The notes below the pieces were generated by a model. The model made no database searches. It was given only the letters and a program-made list of their open reading frames with translations, and was not told the DNA's origin. Positions 10,801 through 18,930 of a stretch of DNA of 35,365 bases are shown in pieces. The position numbers and the translations under genes were made by a program. Location of the stretch: contig JAPPGU010000078.1 of the NCBI GenBank assembly GCA_028821265.1, positions 1 through 35,365 of the forward strand, read 5' to 3'. Positions within the stretch are counted from its first letter, which is position 1, and every line of letters starts with the position of its first letter. The stretch comes from a bacterium (GTDB lineage Bacteria > Actinomycetota > Acidimicrobiia > Spongiisociales > Spongiisociaceae).

Positions 10801-11620
10801 GGGCGAGGCTCTCTACCGGAGCGAGCCGGTGGCGCGTGCGGTGCTGGAACGCTGTGGTGAGGCACTCGGAGAAACCCTGAACGTATCACTGCTCGATGTG
10901 ATTTCCGGCCGACCCGGAGCAGGCCAGCACCTGAACGATCCTGCCCTGGTCCAGCCACTCTCCTACGCACTTGCCTGCGCGCTGACCGCGCAGTGGGCGA
11001 GCGTCGGCATCCGCCCCGCTGCGGTGGTGGGGCATGGTCCGGCAATCCTGGCGGCGGCGCAGGCGGCAGGTGTGCTCAGCCTGGAGGAGGGTCTGGGGTT
11101 GGCGGCGGAACTGGGCGCCCGGCAGAGGCCGGGCCCCGGCTGGGACCCGCAAGCAGCTCTCGACGGTCTGGAGGCGGAGGTGGCCGGCCTCACCCTCTCG
11201 GCGCCGTCCATCTCCCTCGTCGACGGTTCGGACGGCCGGGTGGTGGGGTCGGTCGACGATCTCGACATAGCCATCTGGCTCCGGCAGGCCACCGGACCGG
11301 CCGGCCTTTCCGCCTCCGCCGGCACCCTGGCCGGGCTCGGGACGGATGTGGTCATAGTGATCGGTCCCGACCCGACGCAGGGGAGGGCCATCCGTGAGGC
11401 CTGGCCGGAGTCCGGGGCGGCGCCGACCGTGCTCTCCGCCCTGGTGGGTTCCCGGGGCGACGCCGAAACGGCGGAGGCCGACGGCGGGTTCCTGAGCGCG
11501 GTGGCGGGCGCCTACGAGGCCGGGGTGGACATCTCGTTCGCCGGCCTGTTCGCCGGCGAGGTCCGGCGCCGGATCTCCCTCCCCGGCTACCCGTTCCAGC
11601 GCCGGCGGCACTGGATCTAG
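4802..11620 (+). CDS. Reducing type I polyketide synthase, C-terminal part (DH end-cMT-ER-KR-ACP-KS-degenerate AT)
   Basis: Continuation of the PKS in the shifted frame. The GTG at 4802 has no ribosome-binding site and is probably not a natural start. Order: rest of DH (1-110); C-methyltransferase (about 300-510, VGAGTGS near 325); enoyl reductase (about 715-1030, NADPH loop AGAGGVG near 867); ketoreductase (about 1050-1235, TGGLGGIG) with His1201 where the catalytic Tyr is usual; ACP with Ser1364 in GMDSL. A second KS follows with a complete triad (Cys1600, His1735, His1775), then an AT remnant in which the nucleophile Ser is Gly2079 (GHGPA), GQGSQ is lost and about 100 residues including the RAFH His are missing. 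No ACP or thioesterase follows. The first module should make a fully reduced, alpha-methyl-branched acyl chain; the job of the terminal KS is unknown. Domain order resembles fungal highly reducing PKSs and the Sup-type single-module PKSs of sponge symbionts. Confidence 0.9.
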   Translation: MVGIARNMVGGPEEATYLPFGWDGLWLTRPLPDRVFCHVRMNEAPQRTETESGEPPEVLSGEMRIYDADGVLIGGLNGYAVKRATKAALLSAFEGVEDLLYEIAWRDRPLESGLKPADFFPTPAEVASGSALFPEYLSEAGVDPESRNGLLADLERWSRSYALFNLEKLGWRRTPGEVVDPDELRERLGVIPEHRRLFLRMLEMLAKSGILAETDGGFEVVLGPDDPLPEELPPDPEGFAEHMAGLYSHGQTEVGLFRRSGGALADALRGEADPLTLLFSSGEPTAADLYLKAPVARAANALLRDAVRALLARLPEGRRLRVIEVGAGTGSATASVLPELPAGRFDYAYTDISAGFFAEAEERFGDGDGCIEYRPLDIEKDPIAQGFASHGYDLIIASNVLHATRLLEETLGHCRALLAPSGQLVALENLRGLGWMDLTFGQLDGWWRFADEHYRPHHALATPAVWRRALGDTGFEGVEVLGVDDSFSFEMLDKGVIVAQGPAQVDEPPGAWVVAYGGNGAAEELAQELAARNQTVVLAGGRLPESEESAVGGSVIRKGLDTECRESWRSLVEDLPPDVPFNGVVHLQGLGGRGPEATTAEMAEDVRQAGASALALIQGVADSAATPANGMWFITRGAQVLERERLGELSGSILWGVGKVVALEAPHLQPRMIDLDPGGSDSMSDLVDELMYPDHENHIAHRAGGRLAARLVRPDAVAGRLALPEEPNWVLEPDQDGVFDRPQIKVLPARSLAPREVRVAVEASGLNFWDVFRSLGFIEEGDLGRELCGYVVDTGSDVSSVSVGDHVVGLGFGAFAPEMVTHEELVAPAPEGVSPSALATVPSAFVSAALSFHYSGLEPGERVLIHAGAGGVGTAAIQLAHAAGAEVFATASLPKHDFVRSLGVEHVYDSRQTAFGDQILEATGGEGVHVLLNSLTSEGFIEAGLACLAEGGRFVELARRDILTHEEMAEVRPDVGYDILELDVLKKTEPEWVGEVLREVMDQLSAGVLEPLIHSRWPLAEAGPALGFMRAARHLGKIVVTANPLARGRLRQDRTYLVTGGLGGIGCAVAEWLADRGAGTIVLNGRRDPDAEARETTEALRRKGIRVEVELADVTDVAALDAMLARMDSELPPLGGVIHSVGVLSDAALTNQTWESFERVLWPKIVGAWHLHRATRHRDLDLFVLFSSRVGVMGNPGQANHAAANAFLDQLAGHRRAQGLAGQAIAWGAWSDIGEAAEQRERIEQRRAALGGRWFTPQQGIRTLERLVRQDSTNSVVMSMDWSVFEEAVEERPSLLEEMLSSDAGDAAGASTAAEDIVSRLGATPAGDREDILASFLAEQVQAVLRLPKSPSPTVGFFDLGMDSLMAVELRNRLNRAFDGEYVASNTIVFDYPDIESMSRHLAEELGQLSAVGKAPPSPEIPEPEPPAPAPSDEDGIAVIGMACRFPGASDLEAFWDLLEGGVDAVTDGRQDAGSWSDAVGDPGAEDVAYRRGAFVDGIDWFDSRFFRISPLEAQLMDPQQRMLLETTWQALEDAGLDPDGLRGSRTGVYAGIGSSEYRDLLQAGSRADSYLGTTGSVAVGRIAFALGLEGPAMPVDMACASSLASVHQAVVGLQRGEVDLALAGGVNVILSRPVSKFMMEIGMLSPTGRCCPFDASADGYVRGEGCGVVVLKRLSDAEADGDRIWAVIRGSAVNQNGASAGLTVPNGPAQERVMKEALVQAGIAPSRIDYLESHATGSQLGDPIELHAAAAVYGDGRDADRPLLVGSVKSNIGHAEWAAGIAALIKTVLSMSRQVIPPMLHLRDPNPHVDWDRIPVKIASEKTAWPTVSGRPPLAGINAFGLSGTNAHVLVEGYGSGPDSAAADGVAARPAGSPQAVPAILPQAMAGFSVSEAAPRGARLLPLSGKSPGAVRDLARRYVSWLGGRQGSASDPLLSDLAWTAGTARSHFPHRAGLVFTDADQLRESLGRLAGSCGAPDLRDGTARVAFAYTGHDRRWMAAGEALYRSEPVARAVLERCGEALGETLNVSLLDVISGRPGAGQHLNDPALVQPLSYALACALTAQWASVGIRPAAVVGHGPAILAAAQAAGVLSLEEGLGLAAELGARQRPGPGWDPQAALDGLEAEVAGLTLSAPSISLVDGSDGRVVGSVDDLDIAIWLRQATGPAGLSASAGTLAGLGTDVVIVIGPDPTQGRAIREAWPESGAAPTVLSALVGSRGDAETAEADGGFLSAVAGAYEAGVDISFAGLFAGEVRRRISLPGYPFQRRRHWI

Positions 11621-11655
11621 GAGGGTATGGAGGTGGCGTCATAGGCGGCCCGACG

Positions 11656-13170
11656 ATGCGACCCAACATCCTCCTGGTCATGGCCGACCAGTTGGCGCCG
11701 CATTTCACGGGCGCCTACGAGCATCCGCTGGTCCGCACCCCGGCCATGGACAGCCTGGTGGAGCGGGGCGCCCGCTTCGACGCCGCCTACTGCCCGTCGC
11801 CGTTGTGCGCGCCTTCCCGGTTCGCCATGATGACGGGACAACCGGTGTCGGCCATCGCCGCCTGGGACAACGGCGCCGAGTTGCCGGCGTCGGTACCGAC
11901 CCTCGCCCACTACCTCCGGCTGTCCGGATACCGCACCACGCTGTCGGGGAAGATGCACTTCGTCGGTCCCGACCAGCTGCACGGCTTCGAGCGCCGCCTG
12001 ACCACCGACATCTACCCGGCCGACTTCGCCTGGACACCCGAATGGGAGTCGTCAGACGACCGGATCGACAAGTGGTTCCACGGGATGGACAGCCTGGCGG
12101 AGGCCGGCCGGGCATCGGCGACCTACCAGATCGACTACGACGAGGAGGTGGGCTTCGCCGCCGTCAGGCACCTCTACGACATGGCCCGCGACGCCGACGA
12201 GCGGCCCTTCTTCCTGGTCGCCTCCTTCATCCACCCCCACGACCCCTACGTGGCCCGCCCCGAATGGTGGAACCTCTACGACCACGACCACATCGACCTG
12301 CCCGACGTTCCGCCCCACGACTCTCTCGACTCGCACACCCGGCGCATCCGCCGGGCCGTCCAGGCCGAGAGCGTCGGCTACGACGAGGCCGGATGCCGCA
12401 ACGCCCGTCATGCCTACTACGCCAACACGAGCTACTTCGACTCGTGGGTGGGCGCCCTCCTCCAAGCCCTCACCGAGACGGGACAGGTCGACGACACGGT
12501 GGTCATCGTGACCAGCGACCACGGCGACATGCTGGGCGACCGCGGCACATGGTTCAAGATGTCGTTCTTCGAGCGCTCGGCGCGGGTGCCGCTCATCATG
12601 GCGGGCCCCGACATCACCAACCGCGCCGTCCCCAACGCCTGCTCGCTGCTGGATCTGCTGCCCACCCTTCTGGACATCGCCGCCGGTGGTGGACGCTGGC
12701 CGGAGTTGGCCGGAGCACCGGCCGGTCGCAGCCTGTGGGAGAGCGCCGCCGGCGGACGGGACCCGGTCGACGAGACCACCTGCGAGTACATGGCCGAGAT
12801 GACCACGCACCCGATGTTCATGATCCGCCGCGGGCGCCACAAGTACATCCACTGCGACACCGACCCTCCCCTCCTGTACGACATGGAGGCCGACCCGCTG
12901 GAGCGGATCAACCTGGCGGAGGATCCCGCCCATGCCGATCTCGCCTCGGGCTTCTCCGCCGAGGTGGCCGAGCGCTGGGACAGCGACGCCATCCGAGAGC
13001 GGGTGCTGGCCTCGCAACGCACCCGGCAGCTGGTCCACGCCGCGATGGCGACCGGTGACCCGGTCTCCTGGGACTACGCACCGGCGCGGGACGCGGCCAA
13101 CGAGTACGTCCGCAACCACATGGACTGGAACGTGGTTGGCCCCCGCTACCTCCTCCCGGAGCTCGGCTGA
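11656..13170 (+). CDS. Choline-sulfatase-like type I sulfatase (copy 1)
   Basis: A 504-residue cytosolic arylsulfatase-superfamily enzyme with no signal peptide. Cys51 in LCAPSR is the CxPxR site that a formylglycine-generating enzyme converts to the catalytic aldehyde. Metal and substrate elements include NILLVMADQ at the N-terminus, GKMHF, HPHDPY and TSDHGDMLGD. The ADQ tripeptide and the FKMSFFE..ARVPLIM block are characteristic of BetC-type choline sulfatases (choline-O-sulfate to choline plus sulfate), so that is the best guess; another small organosulfate is possible. It begins 35 bases after the PKS stop and overlaps the next gene (TGATG), so the PKS, both sulfatases and the oxidase could be one transcript. 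Confidence 0.85.
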   Translation: MRPNILLVMADQLAPHFTGAYEHPLVRTPAMDSLVERGARFDAAYCPSPLCAPSRFAMMTGQPVSAIAAWDNGAELPASVPTLAHYLRLSGYRTTLSGKMHFVGPDQLHGFERRLTTDIYPADFAWTPEWESSDDRIDKWFHGMDSLAEAGRASATYQIDYDEEVGFAAVRHLYDMARDADERPFFLVASFIHPHDPYVARPEWWNLYDHDHIDLPDVPPHDSLDSHTRRIRRAVQAESVGYDEAGCRNARHAYYANTSYFDSWVGALLQALTETGQVDDTVVIVTSDHGDMLGDRGTWFKMSFFERSARVPLIMAGPDITNRAVPNACSLLDLLPTLLDIAAGGGRWPELAGAPAGRSLWESAAGGRDPVDETTCEYMAEMTTHPMFMIRRGRHKYIHCDTDPPLLYDMEADPLERINLAEDPAHADLASGFSAEVAERWDSDAIRERVLASQRTRQLVHAAMATGDPVSWDYAPARDAANEYVRNHMDWNVVGPRYLLPELG

Positions 13171-14699
13171 TGGCCGGCTCGTCCGCTCAGCCCAACATCC
13201 TGCTGGTGATGGCCGACCAGCTGGCGCCGCAGTTCACCGGCGCCTACGAGCACCCGGTGGTCCGCACCCCGGCGATGGATGCCCTAGTGGAGCGAGGCGC
13301 CCGCTTCGACACCGCCTACTGCCCCTACCCGCTGTGCGCCCCGTCCAGGTTCTCGATGCTGACGGGCCAACCGGCCACGGCGATCGGCGCGTGGGACAAC
13401 GGCTCGGAACTGCCGGCGTCGGTACCGACCCTCGCCCATTACCTCCGGCTGGCCGGCTACCGCACCACGCTGTCGGGGAAGATGCACTTCGTGGGGCCCG
13501 ACCAGCTCCACGGCTTCAACCAGCGCCTCACCACCGACGTGTACCCGGCCGACTTCGCCTGGACCGCCAACTGGGACGAGGCCGCTGACCGGATGGGCAA
13601 GTGGTGGCACAACATGACCAGCCTGTCGGAGGCCGGCCAGGCACTGGCCACCTACCAGATCGACTACGACGAGGAGGTCGGATCGGCAGCCGTGCGCCAT
13701 CTCTACGACACGGCCCGCGACACCGACGAGCGGCCCTTCTTCCTGACCGTCTCGTTCATCCACCCCCACGATCCCTACGTGGCCCGCCCCGAATGGTGGA
13801 ACCTGTACGACCACGACGAGATCGACCTGCCCGACGTGCCCCCGGCCGCGTCGCTGGACCCCCACACCGTCCGCATCCGCCACGGCATCGAGATAGACGC
13901 GGTCGGCTACACGGAGGACCAGTGCCGCAACGCCCGCCGCGCCTACTACGCCAACACGAGCTACGTCGATTCCTGGCTGGGCAGGCTGGTGGAGGTGCTG
14001 GAGGAGACCGGGCAGTTGGACAACACGATCATCATGTTCACCAGCGACCACGGCGACATGCTGGGCGACCGGGGAGTGTGGTTCAAGATGTCGTTCTTCG
14101 AGCGCTCGGCCCGGGTACCGCTCATCATGGCCGGGCCCGACATCACCAACGGCACGGTCCCCAACGCCTGCTCGCTACTGGACATGGTGCCCACCCTGGC
14201 CGACATCGTCACCGGCGGCGGAGCCTGGATGGAGTTGGCCGAAGCACCGGCCGGGCGCAGCCTCTGGGAGAGCGCCACGGGAGGCCGCGACCCCGTGGAC
14301 GAGACCACCTCCGAGTACACGGGGGTCATGACCTCCCACCCGATGTTCATGATCCGCCGCGGACGGTACAAGTACATCCACTGCGACACCGACCCCGCCC
14401 AGCTATACGACCTGGAGGCCGACCCGCTGGAGCGGGACAACCTGGCCGAGGATCCCGACCATGCCGACCTCGCCTCGGGCTTCGCCACCGAAGTGGGCGA
14501 GCGCTGGGACAGCGACGCCATCCGGGAGCAGGTGCTCGCCTCGCAGCGAGCCCGCCGGGTCGTCCACGCCGCCATGGAGGTAGGCGACCTCCACTCGTGG
14601 GACTTCTCGCCCTCGAGCGACGCCACCAACCAGTACATCCGCAACCACATGGACTGGGCCGACGCCGGACCCCGCACCCGTTACCCGCCGGTCGCCTGA
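13170..14699 (+). CDS. Choline-sulfatase-like type I sulfatase (copy 2)
   Basis: A 509-residue paralogue of the preceding gene, alike along its whole length with long identical stretches, so a fairly recent tandem duplication. The formylglycine site is Cys56 in LCAPSR. The GKMHF, HPHDPY and SDHGDMLGD metal or substrate elements are all kept, so both copies look active. The ATG overlaps the upstream stop (TGATG), indicating translational coupling. Differences cluster in the middle loop (about residues 125-150) and near the C-terminus, which could mean slightly different substrates. The oxidase gene follows after 21 bases. Choline or related methylated amines released from sulfate esters could feed amine oxidation, but that link is inference. 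Confidence 0.85.
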   Translation: MAGSSAQPNILLVMADQLAPQFTGAYEHPVVRTPAMDALVERGARFDTAYCPYPLCAPSRFSMLTGQPATAIGAWDNGSELPASVPTLAHYLRLAGYRTTLSGKMHFVGPDQLHGFNQRLTTDVYPADFAWTANWDEAADRMGKWWHNMTSLSEAGQALATYQIDYDEEVGSAAVRHLYDTARDTDERPFFLTVSFIHPHDPYVARPEWWNLYDHDEIDLPDVPPAASLDPHTVRIRHGIEIDAVGYTEDQCRNARRAYYANTSYVDSWLGRLVEVLEETGQLDNTIIMFTSDHGDMLGDRGVWFKMSFFERSARVPLIMAGPDITNGTVPNACSLLDMVPTLADIVTGGGAWMELAEAPAGRSLWESATGGRDPVDETTSEYTGVMTSHPMFMIRRGRYKYIHCDTDPAQLYDLEADPLERDNLAEDPDHADLASGFATEVGERWDSDAIREQVLASQRARRVVHAAMEVGDLHSWDFSPSSDATNQYIRNHMDWADAGPRTRYPPVA

Positions 14700-14720
14700 A
14701 CGAGGCAGTCCGGAGGGGAT

Positions 14721-15830
14721 ATGGCAGAACTCCCTTCCTCCGCCTCGGTGGTGGTCATCGGCGGCGGCATCATGGGCGCGTCCGCCGCCTACCACCTGGC
14801 CGCCGCAGGGGTGGACGTGGTGGTGCTGGAGCGCGACACCATCGGTTCCGGCTCTACCGGCCGCGCCGCGGGCGGCTTCCGGGCGCAGTTCTCGGACGAA
14901 CTGAACATCCGGATGGCCGTCGAGAACATCCGCCGGCTGGAGAGGTTCGAAACGGAGTTCGAGACCGGCATCGATCTCAAGCAGTACGGCTACCTGTTCC
15001 TGCTGCGCGAATCCGAGGTGGACGCCTTCCACCGTGCGGTAGCCCTGCAGAGGTCGCTCGGCGTTCCTTCGGAACTGATCACCCCCGAGGCGGCGCTCCA
15101 CATGGTGCCGGGAATCCGCATCCACGACGTGGCGGCAGCCACCTTCTGCCCGTGGGACGGCTACTGCACGCCGGAGTCCGTGGCGCTCGGCTACGCACGG
15201 GCCGCCTCCCGCCACGGCGCGGCCATCGTCCAGGGTTGCGAGGTGACAGAGATCACCGTGTCGGACGGGCAGGTGCGGGGGGTGACCACCACGGACGGGT
15301 TCGTCTCGACCCCCGAGGTGGTGCTGGCCGCAGGAGTGTGGAGCCCCCGGCTGGCGGCACCTCTCGGCGTCAGCATGCCGGTGCGGGCGGTCAAGCGCTA
15401 CATCTGGCTGACCAGGGGCTCGGACCCCTTCCCGCGCCGGTTGCCGCTCGTGATCGACTTCGCCACCGGCTTCTACTTCCACCGGGAGGCGGAGGGGCTG
15501 GCCATGGGCGGGCGGGCGCAGACGATCGAGGACCTGGCGCCGGCCGTCCTCAACCGGGCGCCGGCCGTGGCCGAGATGGAGGTGACCCACAGTTGGTGGG
15601 GGTACTACGCCGTGACCCCCGACAACAACGCCATCATCGGCACCGTTCCCGGGATAGACCGCCTGCACTACGCCACCGGGTTCAGCGGGCACGGATTCCA
15701 GCAGGGACCGGTGGTGGGAGAGCACCTTGCGGAGCTGGTCCTCGGTTCGGAACCGACCTTCGACCTGTCCCCCTTCGACATGGCCCGCTTCGAGACGGGG
15801 CGTGTCCTCCCGGAGACCGCGGTCATCTGA
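14721..15830 (+). CDS. FAD-dependent amine/D-amino-acid oxidoreductase (DAO family)
   Basis: A 369-residue protein of the DAO/glycine oxidase/sarcosine oxidase beta family. The FAD-binding GGGIMGAS motif is at residues 14-21, followed by the Glu that binds ribose (VVLERD) and STGRAAGGFR, a typical FAD loop. The C-terminal GFSGHGFQQGP block is the second FAD-contact motif. The family oxidises secondary or D-amino acids (sarcosine, dimethylglycine, D-proline, D-hydroxyproline). A GGAGGGG ribosome-binding site precedes the ATG. It lies downstream of two sulfatases and converges on a proline-racemase-family gene, so either methylated amines from choline or D-(hydroxy)proline is a reasonable substrate. 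Sequence alone does not choose between them. Confidence 0.8.
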   Translation: MAELPSSASVVVIGGGIMGASAAYHLAAAGVDVVVLERDTIGSGSTGRAAGGFRAQFSDELNIRMAVENIRRLERFETEFETGIDLKQYGYLFLLRESEVDAFHRAVALQRSLGVPSELITPEAALHMVPGIRIHDVAAATFCPWDGYCTPESVALGYARAASRHGAAIVQGCEVTEITVSDGQVRGVTTTDGFVSTPEVVLAAGVWSPRLAAPLGVSMPVRAVKRYIWLTRGSDPFPRRLPLVIDFATGFYFHREAEGLAMGGRAQTIEDLAPAVLNRAPAVAEMEVTHSWWGYYAVTPDNNAIIGTVPGIDRLHYATGFSGHGFQQGPVVGEHLAELVLGSEPTFDLSPFDMARFETGRVLPETAVI

Positions 15831-15853
15831 TCGGACGGGCGGCCCTCAGAGCG

Positions 15854-16873
15854 TCATCCGCCGGCGGCGGGGAGGAAGAGGCCGGGGCCTAGGGGGTCGT
15901 CGGTGTCCAGGACCAGTTCGTTGAAGCCGGTCAGGTAGGCGGAACCGGTGATGGTGGGGACGATCGCCCGGCGTCCGGCGACCTCCGTCTCGGCCTCGAT
16001 GGTGCCGGTGAACATGGTGTTGAGGACGCTCTCGTGGACGAAGGTGTCCCCCACCGCCATCTCCCCCCGCCCGAAGTGCCAGGCCATGCGGGCGCAGCAT
16101 CCGGTGCCGCACGGGGAGCGGTCGAAACCCAGGCCCGTAGAGGTGGCCAAGTTCTGCCCGTCCGCCTCCGGGCTCGAGGGCGGCCCGACGTAGAGCAGCT
16201 GGTCGACCCGTCCGGGCGTTCCGGGCGGCCAGCCGGTTCGCTCGCGGAGCATCCGGTTGACTTCCAGCCGGATCCGATGGCTGAGGGCCACGAGGCCGGG
16301 CACCGATTCCACCGCTATCGGCATGCCGGTCTGCTCCACCCGCACCAGGGCGAACCAGATCCCACCGAACCCGATGTCCACCTCGAAGGCCTGCCCGCCG
16401 ACCTCCACCTCCAACCCGGTGACAGCCACCCAGGACGGCACCCCCCGGAACTTGACCGAGTGGACCTTCCCGCCGTCAACCCGCGCCTCGGCCCTGACCA
16501 GGCCGCTCAAGGTCTCTACTACCACTCCGGTCACCGGTTCCCGGGCCGGGATCCGCTCGGTCTCCAGGAGGGTGGTGACCGTCCCGATCAGGGCGTGCCC
16601 GCACATGGTGAGCGATCCGAGGGCGGAGACGATCAGGACGGAGAGATCCGCGCCGGCATGGAGCGGCGCCAGAGGCAGGACCGCGTGCCAGGGCGCATGG
16701 CCGCGCGGCTCACCGACCAGGAGCCTCATCAGGTCGGCATGGTTGGCGAGGAGGTCCGCCTCCTTCTCCGCCAGGGTGCTTCCGGCCAGTTCCGGGAAGC
16801 CTCCTACCACCACCCGGGTGGGCTCCCCGGCGGTGTGGGAGTCGACCACGTGCACGCGGTGGGCGAACGTCAT
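15854..16873 (-). CDS. Proline racemase / 4-hydroxyproline 2-epimerase family protein
   Basis: A 339-residue member of the proline racemase superfamily. Both catalytic cysteines are present: Cys91 in TMCGHALIG and Cys255 in SPCGTG. Retention of the second Cys argues for racemase or 4-hydroxyproline 2-epimerase activity and against trans-3-hydroxyproline dehydratase, which has Thr there. The N-terminal VDSHTAGEPTR is a family hallmark. It is cytosolic and cofactor-independent. It is transcribed divergently from an ALDH across about 80 bases and converges with the FAD oxidase. The three genes could run L-(hydroxy)proline to the D-form, oxidation, and aldehyde oxidation; that order is inference. 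Confidence 0.85.
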   Translation of the reverse strand: MTFAHRVHVVDSHTAGEPTRVVVGGFPELAGSTLAEKEADLLANHADLMRLLVGEPRGHAPWHAVLPLAPLHAGADLSVLIVSALGSLTMCGHALIGTVTTLLETERIPAREPVTGVVVETLSGLVRAEARVDGGKVHSVKFRGVPSWVAVTGLEVEVGGQAFEVDIGFGGIWFALVRVEQTGMPIAVESVPGLVALSHRIRLEVNRMLRERTGWPPGTPGRVDQLLYVGPPSSPEADGQNLATSTGLGFDRSPCGTGCCARMAWHFGRGEMAVGDTFVHESVLNTMFTGTIEAETEVAGRRAIVPTITGSAYLTGFNELVLDTDDPLGPGLFLPAAGG

Positions 16874-16954
16874 CGGGCGGGATCGGGATCGAGGCGGCTC
16901 ATGCTAGATTTCCGGGGTTCCCCTTCCAGCTATTTGCTCAAAGGAAAATACACT
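16874..16954. promoter_or_regulatory. Divergent regulatory region between racemase and ALDH genes
   Basis: An 81-base spacer whose ALDH-proximal half is much more AT-rich than the surrounding sequence (TATTTGCTCAAAGGAAAATA). It must hold the start signals of both the minus-strand racemase and the plus-strand ALDH, and a shared operator would be natural. An AAAGGA ribosome-binding site lies about ten bases before the ALDH ATG at 16955. No clear palindrome was seen. Confidence 0.4.
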
Positions 16955-18511
16955 ATGGGAAAGATCACCTATGCCACGATGTCGGCCGACGACCCGGCAC
17001 TCCATCAAGCCTACGAGGAGGGTCTCGCCGCCGCCACCGAGCAGATCGGGCAGACGCACCCGCTGCTGATAAACGGTGAGAAGCGCTACACCGACGAGAC
17101 CTACACGGAACGTTCTCCGATCGATTCCGAGCTGGTGGTGGGTGTCTATTCCCAGGCCTCCGACGACGATGTGGACGATGCCGTGGCGGCGGCCCGCGCC
17201 TTCCAGCCCGAGTGGGAGGGGACCCCGTGGCAGGACCGGGTGGCCATCATCCGGCGGGCGGCCGACATCATGGACGAGGAGACCCCGGTCCTAGCCGGCT
17301 TCCTGAGCCTGGAGATCGGAAAAAACCGGCTCGAGGCACTGGGAGACGTCTCCGAAGCAGTCGCCTTCGCCAACTACTACTGCGACCGCCTGGACGAGGC
17401 CGGGGGGATGGAAACGGCCATGGGCGCCTACGGGGTGGGAGACACCAACCACTCGGTCCTGCGCCCCTGGGGGGTGTGGGCGATCATCTCCCCCTTCAAC
17501 TTCCCGATGGCCCTGGTGGCCAGCCCCACATCGGCGGCGCTGCTGACCGGCAATACCGTGGTCCTCAAGCCGTCCAACACCGGCGCCCTGGGATCGCTGC
17601 TGCTGGCCGACATCTACTCCCGGGCCGGACTGCCTACCGGCGCCCTGCACGTGGTGACCGGCGGCGACGACGCCGGCGATCGGCTCGCCCACCACGACGA
17701 CGTGGACGGGGTCACCTTCACCGGCTCCTACGACGTCGGCATGTACCTCTACCGGACGGTTGCGGCCGGCCGCCCCAAGCCGGTGGTGTGCGAGATGGGC
17801 GGGAAGAACCCGGCGGTGGTCACGGCCAGCGCCGACCTCGATCTGGCCGCCGAGGGGGTGATGAGGGCCGCCTTCGGCCTGTCGGGGCAGAAGTGCTCGG
17901 CCAACTCCCGTGTCTACGTGGAAAGGCCCGCCTACCAGGAGTTCGTCAACCTGCTGGCCGACAAGACCGGCGAACTCGGGGTCGGCGACCCGCGCCAACG
18001 CGACACCTTCGTGGGACCCGTCATCGATCGGGATGCGGTGGGCCGCTTCCGGGCGGCGGTGGAGGCCGTGAAGGAGGCCGGGGGCGAGATCATCTCCGGG
18101 GGCGAGGTCGTCACGGACGGTGACCTGGAGCGGGGGAACTTCGTCCAGCCCACCGTCGTGACCGCTCCGGAGGACACCTGGATCTGGGAGAAGGAGCTGT
18201 TCGTCCCCTTCGTGGCGGTGACTCCCGTGGATTCCCTGGACGAGGGGATCGACAAGGCCAACGACACCATCTTCGGGCTCACGGCCGGGGTCTTCGCCGG
18301 CACGGACGGGGAGGTCGACCGGTTCTTCGAGCGCATCCAGGCCGGGGTGGTCTACGCCAACCGCCGGGCCGGATCCACCACCGGGGCGTGGCCCGACATC
18401 CAGCCCTTCGGCGGCTGGAAGGGTTCCGGCACCTCGGGAGCGGGCAGCGGCGGGCCCTGGTACATGCGCTCGTACGTGCGGGAGCAGGCCCGCACCGTGA
18501 TCCGGGAGTAA
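16955..18511 (+). CDS. Aldehyde dehydrogenase, 1-pyrroline-5-carboxylate dehydrogenase-like
   Basis: A 518-residue NAD(P)-dependent ALDH. Catalytic Cys314 is in SGQKCSANSR and the general base Glu280 is in CEMGGKNP. The cofactor-binding ISPFNFP and VLKPSNTG segments are present. The GQKCSANSRVYV block is typical of RocA/PruA-type L-glutamate-gamma-semialdehyde (P5C) dehydrogenases; alpha-ketoglutarate semialdehyde dehydrogenase is the main alternative. The open frame extends far upstream antisense to the racemase, but the ATG at 16955 has a ribosome-binding site and gives the normal N-terminus, so the longer version is not real. Divergence from a proline-racemase homologue supports a role in proline or hydroxyproline breakdown. 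Confidence 0.85.
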   Translation: MGKITYATMSADDPALHQAYEEGLAAATEQIGQTHPLLINGEKRYTDETYTERSPIDSELVVGVYSQASDDDVDDAVAAARAFQPEWEGTPWQDRVAIIRRAADIMDEETPVLAGFLSLEIGKNRLEALGDVSEAVAFANYYCDRLDEAGGMETAMGAYGVGDTNHSVLRPWGVWAIISPFNFPMALVASPTSAALLTGNTVVLKPSNTGALGSLLLADIYSRAGLPTGALHVVTGGDDAGDRLAHHDDVDGVTFTGSYDVGMYLYRTVAAGRPKPVVCEMGGKNPAVVTASADLDLAAEGVMRAAFGLSGQKCSANSRVYVERPAYQEFVNLLADKTGELGVGDPRQRDTFVGPVIDRDAVGRFRAAVEAVKEAGGEIISGGEVVTDGDLERGNFVQPTVVTAPEDTWIWEKELFVPFVAVTPVDSLDEGIDKANDTIFGLTAGVFAGTDGEVDRFFERIQAGVVYANRRAGSTTGAWPDIQPFGGWKGSGTSGAGSGGPWYMRSYVREQARTVIRE

Positions 18512-18552
18512 TGCCCGGACCCACCTAGCTGCTCCCGACCTGGGGTCTGCGG

Positions 18553-18867
18553 ATGGGTGTCACCCTCTTCTACAACGCGGACTGCCCGGACTGTGGCCGC
18601 CGAGCTGGGCGTACCGCCAGGCTGGACTGGCTGCGCCGGGTGCGGGTTTCGACCGACGACTCACCCATCGGCCCGGTGCCCAGGGGCGAGATCGTGGTGG
18701 TCGACGATGACACGGGCAGGGTCTTCACCGGCGTCTACGCCACCAGGGCCGTATGCATGCGGGTACCGGCCTACATGCCGTACGGGCTGGTGCTCCACAT
18801 CCCGCCTCTCCTGCGGATCGCCAGCCGCGGCAAGAAGGGCTGCAATGGCGATGCCTGCGAGGTGTGA
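18553..18867 (+). CDS. DCC-type thiol-disulfide protein (DUF393-like)
   Basis: A small 104-residue protein beginning with a beta strand followed by a CPDC redox motif (Cys11, Cys14). This matches the DCC/YuxK (DUF393) family, in which a thioredoxin-like fold carries DxxCxxC. The later VYATRAVCMRVPAYMPYGLVLHIPP segment also fits that family's helical C-terminal part. There is no signal peptide, so it is probably cytosolic. Function is unknown beyond likely thiol redox chemistry. The start ATG has only a weak ribosome-binding site. It faces the SIMPL gene across a strong hairpin. The C-terminus has two further cysteines. Confidence 0.6.
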   Translation: MGVTLFYNADCPDCGRRAGRTARLDWLRRVRVSTDDSPIGPVPRGEIVVVDDDTGRVFTGVYATRAVCMRVPAYMPYGLVLHIPPLLRIASRGKKGCNGDACEV

Positions 18868-18886
18868 CCACCCCGCGAAGTGATCA

Positions 18887-18916
18887 GGCCGGCCGGAACG
18901 CGATCCCCGGCCGGCC
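18887..18916. terminator. Bidirectional hairpin terminator between convergent genes
   Basis: GGCCGGCCGG at 18887-18896 pairs perfectly with CCGGCCGGCC at 18907-18916 around a ten-base loop. It lies exactly between the ends of the DCC-type gene and the minus-strand SIMPL gene. There is no T tract on either side, as is common in high-GC actinobacteria, so termination is inferred from position and stem strength. Confidence 0.65.
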
Positions 18917-18930
18917 GCTTACCGGCGACG

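Noticed and set aside
13601-15892. A 763-codon open frame across sulfatase 2 and the FAD oxidase
   Set aside because: Same shadow pattern (Arg/His/Pro-rich), running straight across a real stop and start in the correct frame.
16034-16954. N-terminal extension of the ALDH frame
   Set aside because: Antisense to the racemase and not ALDH-like; the ATG at 16955 has a ribosome-binding site and the normal family N-terminus.
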